Part shown: positions 27,243 to 36,584 of the stretch, in pieces
How the letters are laid out: every line of letters begins with the position of its first letter
Position numbering within the stretch: the first letter of the stretch is position 1
NCBI GenBank assembly: GCA_016716475.1
Contig: JADJWG010000001.1
Span: 1,116,001 to 1,180,000, forward strand
Direction of reading: 5' to 3'
Length of the DNA stretch: 64,000 bases
From: Phycisphaerales bacterium
GTDB lineage: Bacteria > Planctomycetota > Phycisphaerae > UBA1845 > Fen-1342
Position numbers and translations under genes: made by a program
The notes under the pieces: generated by a model
Databases searched by the model: none
Told to the model about the DNA's origin: nothing
What the model saw: only the letters and a program-made list of their open reading frames with translations

Positions 27243-27971
27243 CTACATCAGCAAGCGGCGCATGCGCGCCAGCACGGTGATCCCGACCAGGCCGAGCAAC
27301 AGCGCCGCCGGCGCCGGAATTGTGATCAAGTGCGACTGTACATCCGTGGCGTACCACGCGTTCGCGGCCTGATCCCACTGCATGACCCACAGGTTCAGCG
27401 CCCACGTGTGCTTTGCCAGGCCGATGTTGCCGACACCGCCGATGCCCGCAACCGCCAAGTTGTAGACAGCATTCGCGGCGCCACCTTCGCCCTCGGCGCG
27501 CCAGAGCGCATCGCGAATGGTATTGTTGTTATAGGCGTTAAGGTTACCTCCCTTCCACTGGTCATAAATCCACTCGGAAACGTTGGAAACTGCGTCGCCG
27601 TTGAGGCCACCGCCGCCTCCGCCTGAATACGCCACGGGATCAACACTCGCCCAATACGCCGTGTTCGGCGAGAAGTTGATCTGGCTCTCGATGCACCATG
27701 TCTGGAACAGCGTCTGCCCGATTGCGGCCGGTGGAGAATCGTAATACGGAAGCTGATTCGCTACATTCCCAGCCAGTTCGACCCGGAATGGTCCACCGTT
27801 TGAGCCCCCAGGAACAGTCTGCAGCTTCACCTGGGCCACGGCTGTAAGATTGACATAGGGATTTGCCCAGTTGTTGCCATTTCCGGGTTGCCACCGGAAG
27901 TTGAACGCCGCCTGCGCCGGCAACGCCGCCAGCACAGCCAGTGCGACGCTCCATCCGAACACCCTTCTCAT
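27243..27971 (-). CDS. PEP-CTERM-like (PAP variant) exported protein A
   Basis: This 242-residue secreted protein starts with a cleavable signal peptide (MRRVFGWSVALAVLAALPAQA). It ends with a tripartite sorting signal: the motif IPAPAALLLG, a hydrophobic helix and an Arg-rich tail (ARMRRLLM). This matches PEP-CTERM signals processed by exosortase, except that PAP replaces PEP. The mature region (WCIESQINFSPNTAYWASV, ALWRAEGEGG) is beta-rich and resembles other planctomycete PEP-CTERM proteins of unknown function. Start: ATG with GGAGG nine bases upstream. It is paralogous to the next gene, sharing the leader, the C-terminus (QSHLxxIPAPAA) and the upstream element. Confidence 0.85.
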   Translation of the reverse strand: MRRVFGWSVALAVLAALPAQAAFNFRWQPGNGNNWANPYVNLTAVAQVKLQTVPGGSNGGPFRVELAGNVANQLPYYDSPPAAIGQTLFQTWCIESQINFSPNTAYWASVDPVAYSGGGGGGLNGDAVSNVSEWIYDQWKGGNLNAYNNNTIRDALWRAEGEGGAANAVYNLAVAGIGGVGNIGLAKHTWALNLWVMQWDQAANAWYATDVQSHLITIPAPAALLLGLVGITVLARMRRLLM

Positions 27972-28129
27972 GACAGTGCCTCCTCTCCCGTGGCGAGTCT
28001 GTTCGCTTCATCGTTCCCGCGCCACTCGCCGCGTGTATCCCAACCGAGTTTCCGCGCCCTTTGCGACCATCGTTCCGTTTCCCTGCGCAACTGTGTCAGC
28101 AGCAACAGGTTTCCCCTGTGCGCGATGAC

Positions 28130-28234
28130 GGACACCCCAAGCCCGGGGCCCCTGACCCGAGTCACCGCCGAGAATACTGAACGGGCTGCGCACACCGCAG
28201 CCTCCAGAAGGAAGTGTGAAACTTCGGCCACTCC
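28130..28234 (-). repeat. Conserved upstream element, copy A
   Basis: This segment, about 160 bases upstream of PAP-CTERM gene A, aligns with copy B upstream of the paralogue. The best-conserved part is 28130-28201, about three-quarters identical by eye with one single-base gap. It includes a hairpin with arms GCTGCG (28185-28190) and CGCAGC (28196-28201), the GGTGACT core and flanking GGAGTGGC and TCACA boxes (minus-strand reading). Directly upstream, CCACT/AGTGG (28228-28232/28242-28246) and TCCGCT/AGCGGA (28232-28237/28250-28255) interleave as in a pseudoknot; this part is not in copy B. It could be an RNA leader element or a regulator site. Confidence 0.6.
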
Positions 28235-28255
28235 GCTGAAAAGTGGTAAAGCGGA

Positions 28256-28576
28256 GATTCTGAGTGTTAGTGTGCCACATAGACCAGAATCCGTCAAGGC
28301 CGGAGATGGACGGCTGGTGTTGTCAGCAGGGGAGCGACGAATCGATCCATCAATTCGCCTGGATCCGACGCCCAAAACTGGCATCAGTATGAATCGCTTC
28401 ATGGATCTCTGGCAGCTACCCAGGCACGCTTTCTGGAGTGACGACAGTCAAGCGCTCCCAACTTCCACTTACCCCCGATCGTTACAGGTCCGAACCATCG
28501 TCACCGTATTGGGTTGCCGTTGCCGCGCTGACATCTTGGGGAATCGCCACCCGGAGTCCGCGCCCTGCCCTTAACA
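28256..28576. other. Non-coding stretch between the two PAP-CTERM genes
   Basis: About 320 bases between the upstream element of gene A and the hairpin after gene B. No convincing gene was found; short open frames lack ribosome sites. The promoter for gene A is presumably here, but I could not identify clear -35/-10 hexamers. Confidence 0.4.
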
Positions 28577-28621
28577 AATGAACGCACCGCGCGGCACAGA
28601 GCCGGACGCGGTGCGCTCATT
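28577..28621 (-). terminator. Long inverted repeat downstream of PAP-CTERM gene B
   Basis: AATGAACGCACCGCG (28577-28591) and CGCGGTGCGCTCATT (28607-28621) pair over 15 positions with one mismatch around a 15-base loop, 63 bases after the gene's stop codon. It is terminator-like but lacks a strong T-run. Confidence 0.6.
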
Positions 28622-28684
28622 CACATCTTCACTGTCGAGCGTGTGGAGCTCGCGCACCACTCGCCAACAGGATCCTCTGCTCAG

Positions 28685-29404
28685 TTAGTCCAACCAGCGC
28701 TTCACGCGACCCGCCAGCCCAAGGCCGATCAGACCCAGGAGGGCTGCCGCAGGCGCGGGGATCATCACGAGGTGGCTCTGCTTGTCCGTTCCGACATACG
28801 GGGTGCCCTGCCAGAGGTTCAGCACCCGAATCAGGCCCTCTTTGCCCGTGATGCTCGCAGCGACCAGCGTATTGTCGTAGTAGTTCTTCTGTGACAGCGT
28901 TAGTGCGTTGTACCACATGCCGGCAGTATAAAGACCGTCCGACCGCACCTGCTGCTGGTCCCAGAAGTACGCCTGCATGGCGCGGTTCTTGTCCGTGTCA
29001 CCCGGCCCGATCACACCAAAATTACCGAGCACATAGTTTGCAAACACTCTTCGTGTGTCAGGCGTCAACGTCAGGACCTGGGCGGTGTTCGGCGGGTTGT
29101 TGCCATACAGAATCGAACCGTCGACCGTTGCGTTGTAGTTGGTGTTCGTGCTGAACACCACACCCTCCACGCAGAACGTGCGACCCCAAGGGATGTCGCT
29201 CTTGCCTGAGCCCCAGTTCTCGCCGGCGCTCGGGCCAAACTTCAGGTAACTCGGCACATTACCGGCCAAGTGCACACCGAAGGAACCACCGCCGAAGCCG
29301 CCCAGGTTCGAGTGCGCCGGCCCAAGATTCGCGGTAAACGCCGCCATAGCCGGCACGGTCGCCAGCACGACAAACACCACGCTCCAGCCAATCACCCTTC
29401 TCAT
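28685..29404 (-). CDS. PEP-CTERM-like (PAP variant) exported protein B
   Basis: This 239-residue paralogue of protein A has a signal peptide (MRRVIGWSVVFVVLATVPAMA), a beta-rich mature domain (WGRTFCVEGVVFSTNTNYNA) and a C-terminal sorting signal IPAPAAALLGLIGLGLAG followed by RVKRWLD. The PAP motif again replaces PEP. A second ATG immediately upstream (29407) is an equally possible start; GGAG precedes both. It is presumably anchored or released by an exosortase not in the window. Its function is unknown. Confidence 0.85.
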   Translation of the reverse strand: MRRVIGWSVVFVVLATVPAMAAFTANLGPAHSNLGGFGGGSFGVHLAGNVPSYLKFGPSAGENWGSGKSDIPWGRTFCVEGVVFSTNTNYNATVDGSILYGNNPPNTAQVLTLTPDTRRVFANYVLGNFGVIGPGDTDKNRAMQAYFWDQQQVRSDGLYTAGMWYNALTLSQKNYYDNTLVAASITGKEGLIRVLNLWQGTPYVGTDKQSHLVMIPAPAAALLGLIGLGLAGRVKRWLD

Positions 29405-29561
29405 CATGTTTTCTCCACTCCCGCGTCGGTCACCTGCGCCCACCATGTCCGCGCTGTGCCGCCTGCGATCAGCGTCCAAACACCCAATACTCCTGCAAAG
29501 TCCGTTCTGTTTCAGCGATGGCCCCCATCGGTAGCGGCGAGGAACGCCTGCCCATGGTGCC

Positions 29562-29672
29562 GGACACCGAATGCCCGCGTGCCACCGACCCAAGTCACCG
29601 CTGCAAAACTGGAACGGGCTGCGAACACCGCAGCTCCTCAGACTGGTGGACTGTGATACTTCCCGCCACTCC
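29562..29672 (-). repeat. Conserved upstream element, copy B
   Basis: This is the counterpart of copy A, about 160 bases upstream of PAP-CTERM gene B, so spacing to the start codon is also conserved. The hairpin GCTGCG/CGCAGC is at 29618-29634, with a 5-base loop differing by one base from copy A. Sequence between this element and the gene start is not conserved, which argues for function rather than simple recent duplication. Confidence 0.6.
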
Positions 29673-30061
29673 AAAACAAATGCGGCGATTCAATTCATGA
29701 GTATGCCGCAATGACTCGGACCGGTCAAGGAGAATCCGGGAGCGGCGCCCGCCACTGCTGCCGGCCGCATTTCACCTGCTTTACCCGCCGCGCTCCCCCA
29801 TCAATAGTACAACACAGCACTTACCCCAAGGCCCATAACAATGGACACGTCAGTAGGTTGCAGAATTTCCGGTCATAAGCGAGCACTTTTTAGGACCCCG
29901 CGCCGCCGCACGTCCCCTGTCTAGCGTTTGCCCATTCGCACATCGATTGGCACACTATCTGTAAATCTGGGGGTTTTGTAAACGGTGAACTCGCCCCAAG
30001 TGACCCTTGGTTGCGGGTAATTCCGCTCTCGTACCGGTAAAATACCGGAGGTCGAAAGGCC
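29673..30061. other. Divergent intergenic region
   Basis: About 390 AT-richer bases between PAP-CTERM gene B (minus) and the giant lipoprotein gene (plus). It should contain both promoters. A TAAAAT hexamer at 30038-30043 is close to the plus-strand start but lacks a partner -35. No gene was seen. Confidence 0.4.
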
Positions 30062-33000
30062 ATGACGACCCGCAAGCTGGTCCTCACCCTCCTCCTCATC
30101 AGTAGTGCGATCACGGTGGGCACCTTGGCTGGCTGTGGGGGCGCCACGCCCACGAACCCCCTCGATCCGGATGCGTGGAGTGGTGACATCTGGAACAATC
30201 CCAACGGTGTCGGCGGCCTCGCGGCCCAATCCAGCCCACGCGCTGGAGTAGTCCCCCTCACCACCGAGCTCCGCGCCACCGGGAGTTCGCCCAACGGCAC
30301 TTTCGTGGCCTTCGATTGGGACTTCGATGATGGCTCTACGGGCTCAGGTGAAACGGTTTATCACACTTTCAACGCCCCCGGCCTCTATGCCGTCCAGCTC
30401 ACCGCGATCGATGCCACCCAGGCCGCCTTCTCCGCCACTACCGAGGTGCTCGCTATACCGCCCGTGACCCTCGAAGCCGCGACCGGAAATAACTTGACCG
30501 TCGCCTTCAGCGCCCGTACCCTCCAAGGGTTCGAGGCGTTCCTCCCGGCGGCCACGGCCTTCCGGTGGGATTTTGGGGATGGAAGCAACGCCAGCACGGC
30601 GGATCCCAACGTGAGCCACACTTACGCCCAAGCCGGCCTTTGGACCGTAACGCTCTCGCTGGTCCTGCCCTTTGGGCCAGTGGCGGTTGCCAGCACCGCG
30701 GTCAACCTTACCGCCGTCGCGGGCGTCGTCGACGCCGCCCCACCCATTGCCGATGCCGGCCCCGACCAGACTGTCAACAGCGCTACCGTCGTCTACTTGG
30801 ACGGCACGAACAGTACTGGCCACGGCCTCCCGCTCGCCTACGCCTGGCAGCAACTCAGCGGTCCGCGCGTCACGCTCGACGCCCCTAACGCACCGCAACC
30901 CGCGTTCGTCGCACCACCGGTCGTCGCAACTACGGCCCTGGTCTTCCAGCTTACCGTGACCGCCGGCGCGCAGTCGGCCAACGACACCGTCACGGTCACG
31001 GTCAAGTCCACGCGCGAAGACCCGTCCGGCAACCAGCCCCCGGTCGCCGACGCCGGCTCAAATGACTCTTACATCGACACCGACAAGGACGGTCAGGAAA
31101 CCGTCATCCTCAACGGCTCACGCAGCTACGATCCCGACGAAGGCGACAGTATCGTCAGCTACCAGTGGTTTCTCGGCCAGACGCTGCTCTACCAAGGTGC
31201 TACGCCCTACGCAACGGTCGTACTCCCGATCGGGGTCCATACCATCACCCTGATTGTCACCGACACCTTCGGAGCCACCGGCCAGGTCTCCGTGCAGATC
31301 AGCGTCGTTGCCCCGACCAACCTGCCGCCCGTCGCCCATGCCGGCCCCGATCAGACGCATGTCGATACTGACAACAATGGCACGCACCAAGTCACCCTCG
31401 ATGGCAGTGCCAGCAGCGATCCCGACGGCACCATTGATTCTTACCTCTGGCTCTCCGGCCCGTCCGGCAACCAGACCACCCTCGTCAGCGCCGCCGAGCC
31501 GGTCGTCGAGGTCACGCTCCCCGTGGGCATTCACGACATCACCCTCGTCGTCACCGACAACGACGGTGGCTCTGCCGCCGACAACTTGCGCGTAACCATT
31601 CTCGCAGCCGGCCCGTCCCTGACCGTCACCCCCACCGCCGCCTTCCACAGCGCCGGCAACCCCGGGGGGCCGTTCGACCCCCCGTCGCAATCCTACACCC
31701 TCAGGAACGATGGCGGTCAACCCCTCAACTGGTCCGCCGCCAAGACGCAGGGCTGGGTCGCGCTTTCCGCCACCGGCGGAACGCTCGCCGCTGGCGCAAC
31801 GGCCACCGTCACGGCCTCGCTCCACAGCAATGCGAATGTGCTCAGTTCCGGTACGCACACGGATACGCTTACCTTCACCAATACGAGCAACAACGCCGGC
31901 ACGACGACCCGCAGTGTCACCCTGACGGTCAACCCACCACCGGGTACGCTCACCGTCAGCCCGACCAGCGTGTACACCCTCAGCGGCACCCAGGGCGGCC
32001 CCTTTACTCCCGCCAGCCGCGCCTACACGCTCCAGAACACCGGCGGCCAGACCCTCAACTGGTCCGCCACCAAGACGGCTACCTGGCTGACGCTCTCGTC
32101 ACCCACCAGCGGCACGCTCGCCGCCGGTGCGCAGACCACCGTCACCGTTAGTGTGAACAACAATGCCAACGCGCTGACCGCCAACAGCTACAGCGACACC
32201 CTCACCTTCACCAACACCACCGACGGCTCCGGCACCACCACGCGCGCCGTCGCCCTCACCGTGAACCCGCCGGCTGGCACGCTCAGTGTCACCCCGGCCA
32301 CCGCGTTCAGCAGTTCCGGCAACCAGGGCGGCCCCTTCGCCCCCAATTCACAGGCCTACACCCTCACCAACACCGGCGGCCAGTCGCTCAACTGGTCCGC
32401 CTCTAAGACGAAGTCATGGCTTACCCTCTCCCCCACCAGCGGCACCCTCGCCGCCGGTGCCACCGCCACGCTCACCGTCTCCATCAATAACAACGCCAAT
32501 GCGCTCAGCGCCGGCACCCAGACCGACACCGTCAACATCACCAACACCACCAATGGCAACGGCAGCACGACCCGCGGGGTCACGCTCACCATCACCGCGC
32601 TCCCCGCGGCTATGAGCGTTTCCCCCGCCACCAGCTACACCCCCGGCGGACCGCAGGGCGGCCCCTTCACGCCCGCCTCCGCCAGCTACACGGTCACCAA
32701 CTCCGGCGGCCAGAATATGACCTGGACCGTCGCCAAGACGGCCGTCTGGCTCTCACTCAGTGCCAACGGCGGCACGCTGACGCCCGGCGGTTCCGCCACC
32801 GTCACGGTCAACCTGAACAGTAACGCCGAGCAGCTCGTCGCGGGTAATTACAGTGACACCGTCACCTTCACCAACACCACCAACGGCAATGGCACCGCCA
32901 CGCGTGCCGTCGCCCTCAGCATCACCGCACCCCCGGGCTGCCTCGCCGTCACCCCCGGCGACGGCTTGAGCGCCACCGGCTCCGAGGGTGGCCCCTTCGG

Positions 33001-35335
33001 ACCCAGCAGTAAGACCTACACCCTCACCAACTCGGGCGGCCAGCCCCTCAACTGGACCGCCGCCAAGACGAAGCCCTGGGTCACGCTGTCCAAGGCCAGC
33101 GGCACCCTCGCTGCCGGCGCCTCCGACACGGTCACCGTCACGCTGAACGCCAGCGCCAACGACCTCGGCAGCGCCGTCCACAGCGACACCGTCACCTTCA
33201 CCAACACGACCAACGCCTGCGGAAACGCCCCCCGCCCCGTCGTCCTTAGCATCAGCCCCGCGGGCGGCGGCGATCCGCCGATGACGACCGCCAGCCGAAC
33301 CGGCGGCGTCGCCCCGCTCGGTGTCTTCTTCGATGTCATCGATACCCCCGCCCCCGCGTGGACCAGCGGCGTCGTGCAGCCGCGCGGCTTCGGCGACCAC
33401 CCCACCAACACCACCGGCGTGCGCATCACCCGCGTGACGGCCAACACCCCGCTCGGCGCCGGCACTCTGACCTTCGGCGCCGCCGCCAAGACGCTCCGCT
33501 GGGCCGCCCCCGGCCACCCCGCCGGCCCCACTGTCGACGTCTCCGCCGGCGGCAACTTCGCGCTCCCCAGCGGCAGCGGCTCCTCGGCCCTGCACGTCTG
33601 GGTGAACCCGGCCGCGCTGCCGGCGTCGAACAAGACCGATACGATCTCGATCGAGAACGGCGGGCTGAACGCCGACTGGGCGAGCTTCCACTACGAATGG
33701 GATTTCGGGAACCCCGCCCCGGGCGACGCCAGCCCCACCGACCCGCTGTGGTACTGGGAGCGCGGCGCGAAGAAGTCCGACGGCTCGTGGTTTGCGAAGA
33801 ACAAGGCCTTCGGCTGGAACGCGGCCCACGTCTACGAGCAGCCGGGCACGTACACCGTGACGCTGCGGATCATCGACGATGTGGATAACGAGTACACGTA
33901 CCAGCAGACCGTGACGGTCGAGGACCCCGAGGTCGCCTTCCACCCGCCGCACGGGCAGACGTACTACTTCGCGGCCAGCGGCAACGACACGACCGGCACC
34001 GGGACCCAGGCGAGCCCGTACCGGTCGTTCGACAAGGCGATGACGCTGTTGGCACCGAACGTCCGCGTGCTGTTCAAGCGCGGGGATTCGTTCCCGGTGA
34101 CGACGGGCACGACTCGGAATACGGATGGGCCGTCACTGGTCGGGGCCTACGGCGCGGGCGACCGGCCGAAGTTCGCGATCATAGGATCGAGCGCATTCGT
34201 CAATGGCGGAGGTATGGTAGATACGCGCTTCGTCGACCTTTGGATTGCAGGCACTTATCCTACGGAATCCGCCCCAGGATCGGGCTTCGCGTCGCTTGGG
34301 AACGGCTCCATTGCCCTGCGCACGCGCGTGGACAACATGAATGGTGGGTTCAGCCTTAGCTGGCGTACGAACAACATTGTGCAGGATTGCGAGGTTCACG
34401 ACACCAAGAAGTACCATGTTTGGGTTGGCGACAATTTGCGCACTGCCTTCCTTGGCTGCGTGCTCCGTAAAAACAATGAAGAAGCGCTTCTAAGGACCTA
34501 TACCAGCAAGCTACTGCTTTCATACAACGACTTCCGCGCGGAAACGACCTCAAAATACGGTATTCGTCTGATGTGCTCCGATGAAGTCGGCCGAGAGGGA
34601 AGATGGCTGAGTTGCCTCGCCAACTATTTTCCGGATGGCCAAGTGACTGGTGCTGGTGACAGTAGTACCCTTATGCCTGCTCATGTAATGATCGCCGGCA
34701 ACTATTTCGAAAATTACAACCAGAACTCACCGGCTTTTGTGCAATTCAATGGTTGCGATCGACTCACTGTCGTCAACAATCGCGCTGTATCATGGAGACC
34801 TGCTTCGCTTGTTGCCCTACTGACCGGCTACCTCAATAACAATTACTATCACCGCAACGTGCGTGTGTTGAATAACAGCATGTATGTCGATCCTTCCTCA
34901 AATGATCATCGGTGGGCACGCTACTCCTCGATCAGCGCGCAGATCATAGCAAATGGATACGGCTTCGAATTTCTGAATAACGCATTCGGCACCACCGCGG
35001 TGACCGATACCGCAAGCAGCTTCTTCCTTTCGATTGCAGACGCCACCGCTGTGCGAAGTGACTATAACAGCATTCATCTGCCATCGATCCCAAACCCATT
35101 TCGACTCAACGGAACGGGGTATAATCTTGCCGCTTGGCAGGCGATCGGCATGGACCTCGCTTCTACCTTGGCAAGTCCGCAGTTTAGCGGTATCGAGTCT
35201 GGATCTCTTGCATTAACCGCGAGCTCGCCCTGCATCGGCGCAGGCACGCCCAGTGTATTGCCGTGGTGCAGAGTGGATACTAATGGAATCCCCCGACCAA
35301 CGGGAAGTGTTAGCATTGGTGCTGTGGAGCCATAA
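30062..35335 (+). CDS. Giant surface lipoprotein: PKD-like domains, five BACON-like repeats, parallel beta-helix
   Basis: This 1757-residue protein has a signal peptide and lipobox (VGTLAGCGG). Order: two PKD domains (FDWDFDDGS and FRWDFGDGS, about residues 60-220), three further PKD/REJ-like domains (PIADAGPDQ, PVADAGSND, PVAHAGPDQ; to about 515), five tandem ~109-residue BACON-like repeats (about 518-1065; GGPF...YTLxNxGGQxLNWxAxKT), a PKD-like domain with an insertion (about 1075-1290), and a right-handed beta-helix starting at YYFAASGNDTTGTGTQASPYRSF. It is probably a large cell-surface adhesin or polysaccharide-acting protein; no lyase residues are assigned. GGAGG lies about 12 bases upstream of the ATG. 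The last ~390 codons (after about 34170) are visibly AT-richer than the rest. Confidence 0.85.
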   Translation: MTTRKLVLTLLLISSAITVGTLAGCGGATPTNPLDPDAWSGDIWNNPNGVGGLAAQSSPRAGVVPLTTELRATGSSPNGTFVAFDWDFDDGSTGSGETVYHTFNAPGLYAVQLTAIDATQAAFSATTEVLAIPPVTLEAATGNNLTVAFSARTLQGFEAFLPAATAFRWDFGDGSNASTADPNVSHTYAQAGLWTVTLSLVLPFGPVAVASTAVNLTAVAGVVDAAPPIADAGPDQTVNSATVVYLDGTNSTGHGLPLAYAWQQLSGPRVTLDAPNAPQPAFVAPPVVATTALVFQLTVTAGAQSANDTVTVTVKSTREDPSGNQPPVADAGSNDSYIDTDKDGQETVILNGSRSYDPDEGDSIVSYQWFLGQTLLYQGATPYATVVLPIGVHTITLIVTDTFGATGQVSVQISVVAPTNLPPVAHAGPDQTHVDTDNNGTHQVTLDGSASSDPDGTIDSYLWLSGPSGNQTTLVSAAEPVVEVTLPVGIHDITLVVTDNDGGSAADNLRVTILAAGPSLTVTPTAAFHSAGNPGGPFDPPSQSYTLRNDGGQPLNWSAAKTQGWVALSATGGTLAAGATATVTASLHSNANVLSSGTHTDTLTFTNTSNNAGTTTRSVTLTVNPPPGTLTVSPTSVYTLSGTQGGPFTPASRAYTLQNTGGQTLNWSATKTATWLTLSSPTSGTLAAGAQTTVTVSVNNNANALTANSYSDTLTFTNTTDGSGTTTRAVALTVNPPAGTLSVTPATAFSSSGNQGGPFAPNSQAYTLTNTGGQSLNWSASKTKSWLTLSPTSGTLAAGATATLTVSINNNANALSAGTQTDTVNITNTTNGNGSTTRGVTLTITALPAAMSVSPATSYTPGGPQGGPFTPASASYTVTNSGGQNMTWTVAKTAVWLSLSANGGTLTPGGSATVTVNLNSNAEQLVAGNYSDTVTFTNTTNGNGTATRAVALSITAPPGCLAVTPGDGLSATGSEGGPFGPSSKTYTLTNSGGQPLNWTAAKTKPWVTLSKASGTLAAGASDTVTVTLNASANDLGSAVHSDTVTFTNTTNACGNAPRPVVLSISPAGGGDPPMTTASRTGGVAPLGVFFDVIDTPAPAWTSGVVQPRGFGDHPTNTTGVRITRVTANTPLGAGTLTFGAAAKTLRWAAPGHPAGPTVDVSAGGNFALPSGSGSSALHVWVNPAALPASNKTDTISIENGGLNADWASFHYEWDFGNPAPGDASPTDPLWYWERGAKKSDGSWFAKNKAFGWNAAHVYEQPGTYTVTLRIIDDVDNEYTYQQTVTVEDPEVAFHPPHGQTYYFAASGNDTTGTGTQASPYRSFDKAMTLLAPNVRVLFKRGDSFPVTTGTTRNTDGPSLVGAYGAGDRPKFAIIGSSAFVNGGGMVDTRFVDLWIAGTYPTESAPGSGFASLGNGSIALRTRVDNMNGGFSLSWRTNNIVQDCEVHDTKKYHVWVGDNLRTAFLGCVLRKNNEEALLRTYTSKLLLSYNDFRAETTSKYGIRLMCSDEVGREGRWLSCLANYFPDGQVTGAGDSSTLMPAHVMIAGNYFENYNQNSPAFVQFNGCDRLTVVNNRAVSWRPASLVALLTGYLNNNYYHRNVRVLNNSMYVDPSSNDHRWARYSSISAQIIANGYGFEFLNNAFGTTAVTDTASSFFLSIADATAVRSDYNSIHLPSIPNPFRLNGTGYNLAAWQAIGMDLASTLASPQFSGIESGSLALTASSPCIGAGTPSVLPWCRVDTNGIPRPTGSVSIGAVEP
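31614..33258 (+). repeat. Five tandem ~327-bp coding repeats
   Basis: Five consecutive units of about 109 codons encode BACON-like immunoglobulin folds. Recurring landmarks are GGPF, YTLxNxGGQ, LNW, SGTLAAGA, TVTV and DTxTFTNTT. Units 2 and 3 are the most alike. Such repeats may vary in number by recombination. Confidence 0.8.
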
Positions 35336-35372
35336 CAGCATAGCCCCCTATCGGCGTGTCGGCACATGTGCG

Positions 35373-36584
35373 CTATTCAGTCGTCACACTCTGAAGCACA
35401 TTCCGTAGACGCTGGGCACCTATGGCCGCATCATAGTGAGTGACGATGGATGCACGTGCCGCTGCACCAAGTCGCTCGCACAGTGCACGGTCCGAGCAGA
35501 GCATGCGGATTGCTTCCGCCATCGCACTTACATCATTCGGTGGAACTAGAAGACCAGTCTCGCCGGGCGTGATGATCTCACCTACGCCCCCCGCTGCCGT
35601 GCCCACCACAGGCAGGCCCAGCGCCATTGCTTCCATATAAACAACACCAAGCGGCTCCGCATGTGATGCTAGTGCAAAAGCACTTGCGTTACGTAATTCC
35701 GCCATCACGTCGTCTTCGCTGCGTGAACCTAAGAGCATAACATACTCCTGCAGATCATGCTCACCGATCACGCGACACAATTCATGCTCAGCAGGCCCTG
35801 ACCCTATGATCCGGAGCTCAACCGACATACCCGCAGCGCGCAGCTCCGCAACTGCACGGATTAGCACATCATGTCCCTTGGAGGGATGCAAGCGCCCCAC
35901 ACTCACTATTCGAAAGGTACTATCATGACGTACTCCACCGACCGTAGTCATTGTCCATTTCGCCGTCTCCACACCAACTGGTGCATAGACTAAATGACCC
36001 GCCGACACCCTAGAATACCGACGGAGGATGTCCTCTCCAATCCAGCGAGCATGCACCACTACGAATGCGGCTTCGCCGAGCTTTTCGGCCATAGCCCCAC
36101 CCCACCAGTCGAGATTTGCATTAACGACGACCGAGTAGCTGCCAATACCCAAGCGTCGAACCATCATACAGAGAATCGCACACGCTTTGGCACTCTGTGA
36201 GTGTAAGTGTTTCAGACCTTTGCGTTTCATGAAGCGCGCTAGAATACAGGCGGGAACCACTAGTGGCAGCAGGTGTCTCCATCCTGGTCGGGTTGTTACT
36301 GGCAGTGTTAGTGCCATCCAAATACATCGCAATAATCCTACCGGTCGCGTCAGCAGCGCCCATCCGACGCTCTCAGCCATCTCACGAAGTGATGCCGGCC
36401 AGAGGTATTCCGTCTCACGTTCCGCTTCTTCCGCAAACTGGTGGCGAGCACGATCCGCTTCCTTCGGGCGTCGCGTAGACACAATCATGAGGTTGCATCC
36501 GTCCGACCTAAGCCGTGTTATCTCACGCCACATCCAGATGTGAGTCTGGCTCGGCCACTCCGGAATTAAGTAAGCAACGCTCAT
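35373..36584 (-). CDS. Glycosyltransferase, GT4 type
   Basis: This 403-residue GT-B glycosyltransferase retains the GT4 features: FRIVSVGRLHPSKGHDVLI, the nucleotide-sugar binding segment ending EPLGVVYMEAMALGLPVV (E-x7-E type), and GGVGEIITPGETGLLVP. It would transfer a sugar from an activated donor to a growing polysaccharide on the cytoplasmic side of the membrane. It is the last gene of the minus-strand polysaccharide locus. Its base composition is lower in G+C than the genes to its right. The start overlaps the FkbM stop by four bases. Confidence 0.9.
   Translation of the reverse strand: MSVAYLIPEWPSQTHIWMWREITRLRSDGCNLMIVSTRRPKEADRARHQFAEEAERETEYLWPASLREMAESVGWALLTRPVGLLRCIWMALTLPVTTRPGWRHLLPLVVPACILARFMKRKGLKHLHSQSAKACAILCMMVRRLGIGSYSVVVNANLDWWGGAMAEKLGEAAFVVVHARWIGEDILRRYSRVSAGHLVYAPVGVETAKWTMTTVGGVRHDSTFRIVSVGRLHPSKGHDVLIRAVAELRAAGMSVELRIIGSGPAEHELCRVIGEHDLQEYVMLLGSRSEDDVMAELRNASAFALASHAEPLGVVYMEAMALGLPVVGTAAGGVGEIITPGETGLLVPPNDVSAMAEAIRMLCSDRALCERLGAAARASIVTHYDAAIGAQRLRNVLQSVTTE

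Noticed and set aside
27972..28130. Resemblance to a c-di-GMP (GEMM) riboswitch in the leader of the first PAP-CTERM gene (GCACAGGGGAAACC, CGCAAAG on the minus strand).
   Set aside because: The order and spacing of the motifs do not fit the GEMM fold, and the motif is missing in the leader of the paralogue.
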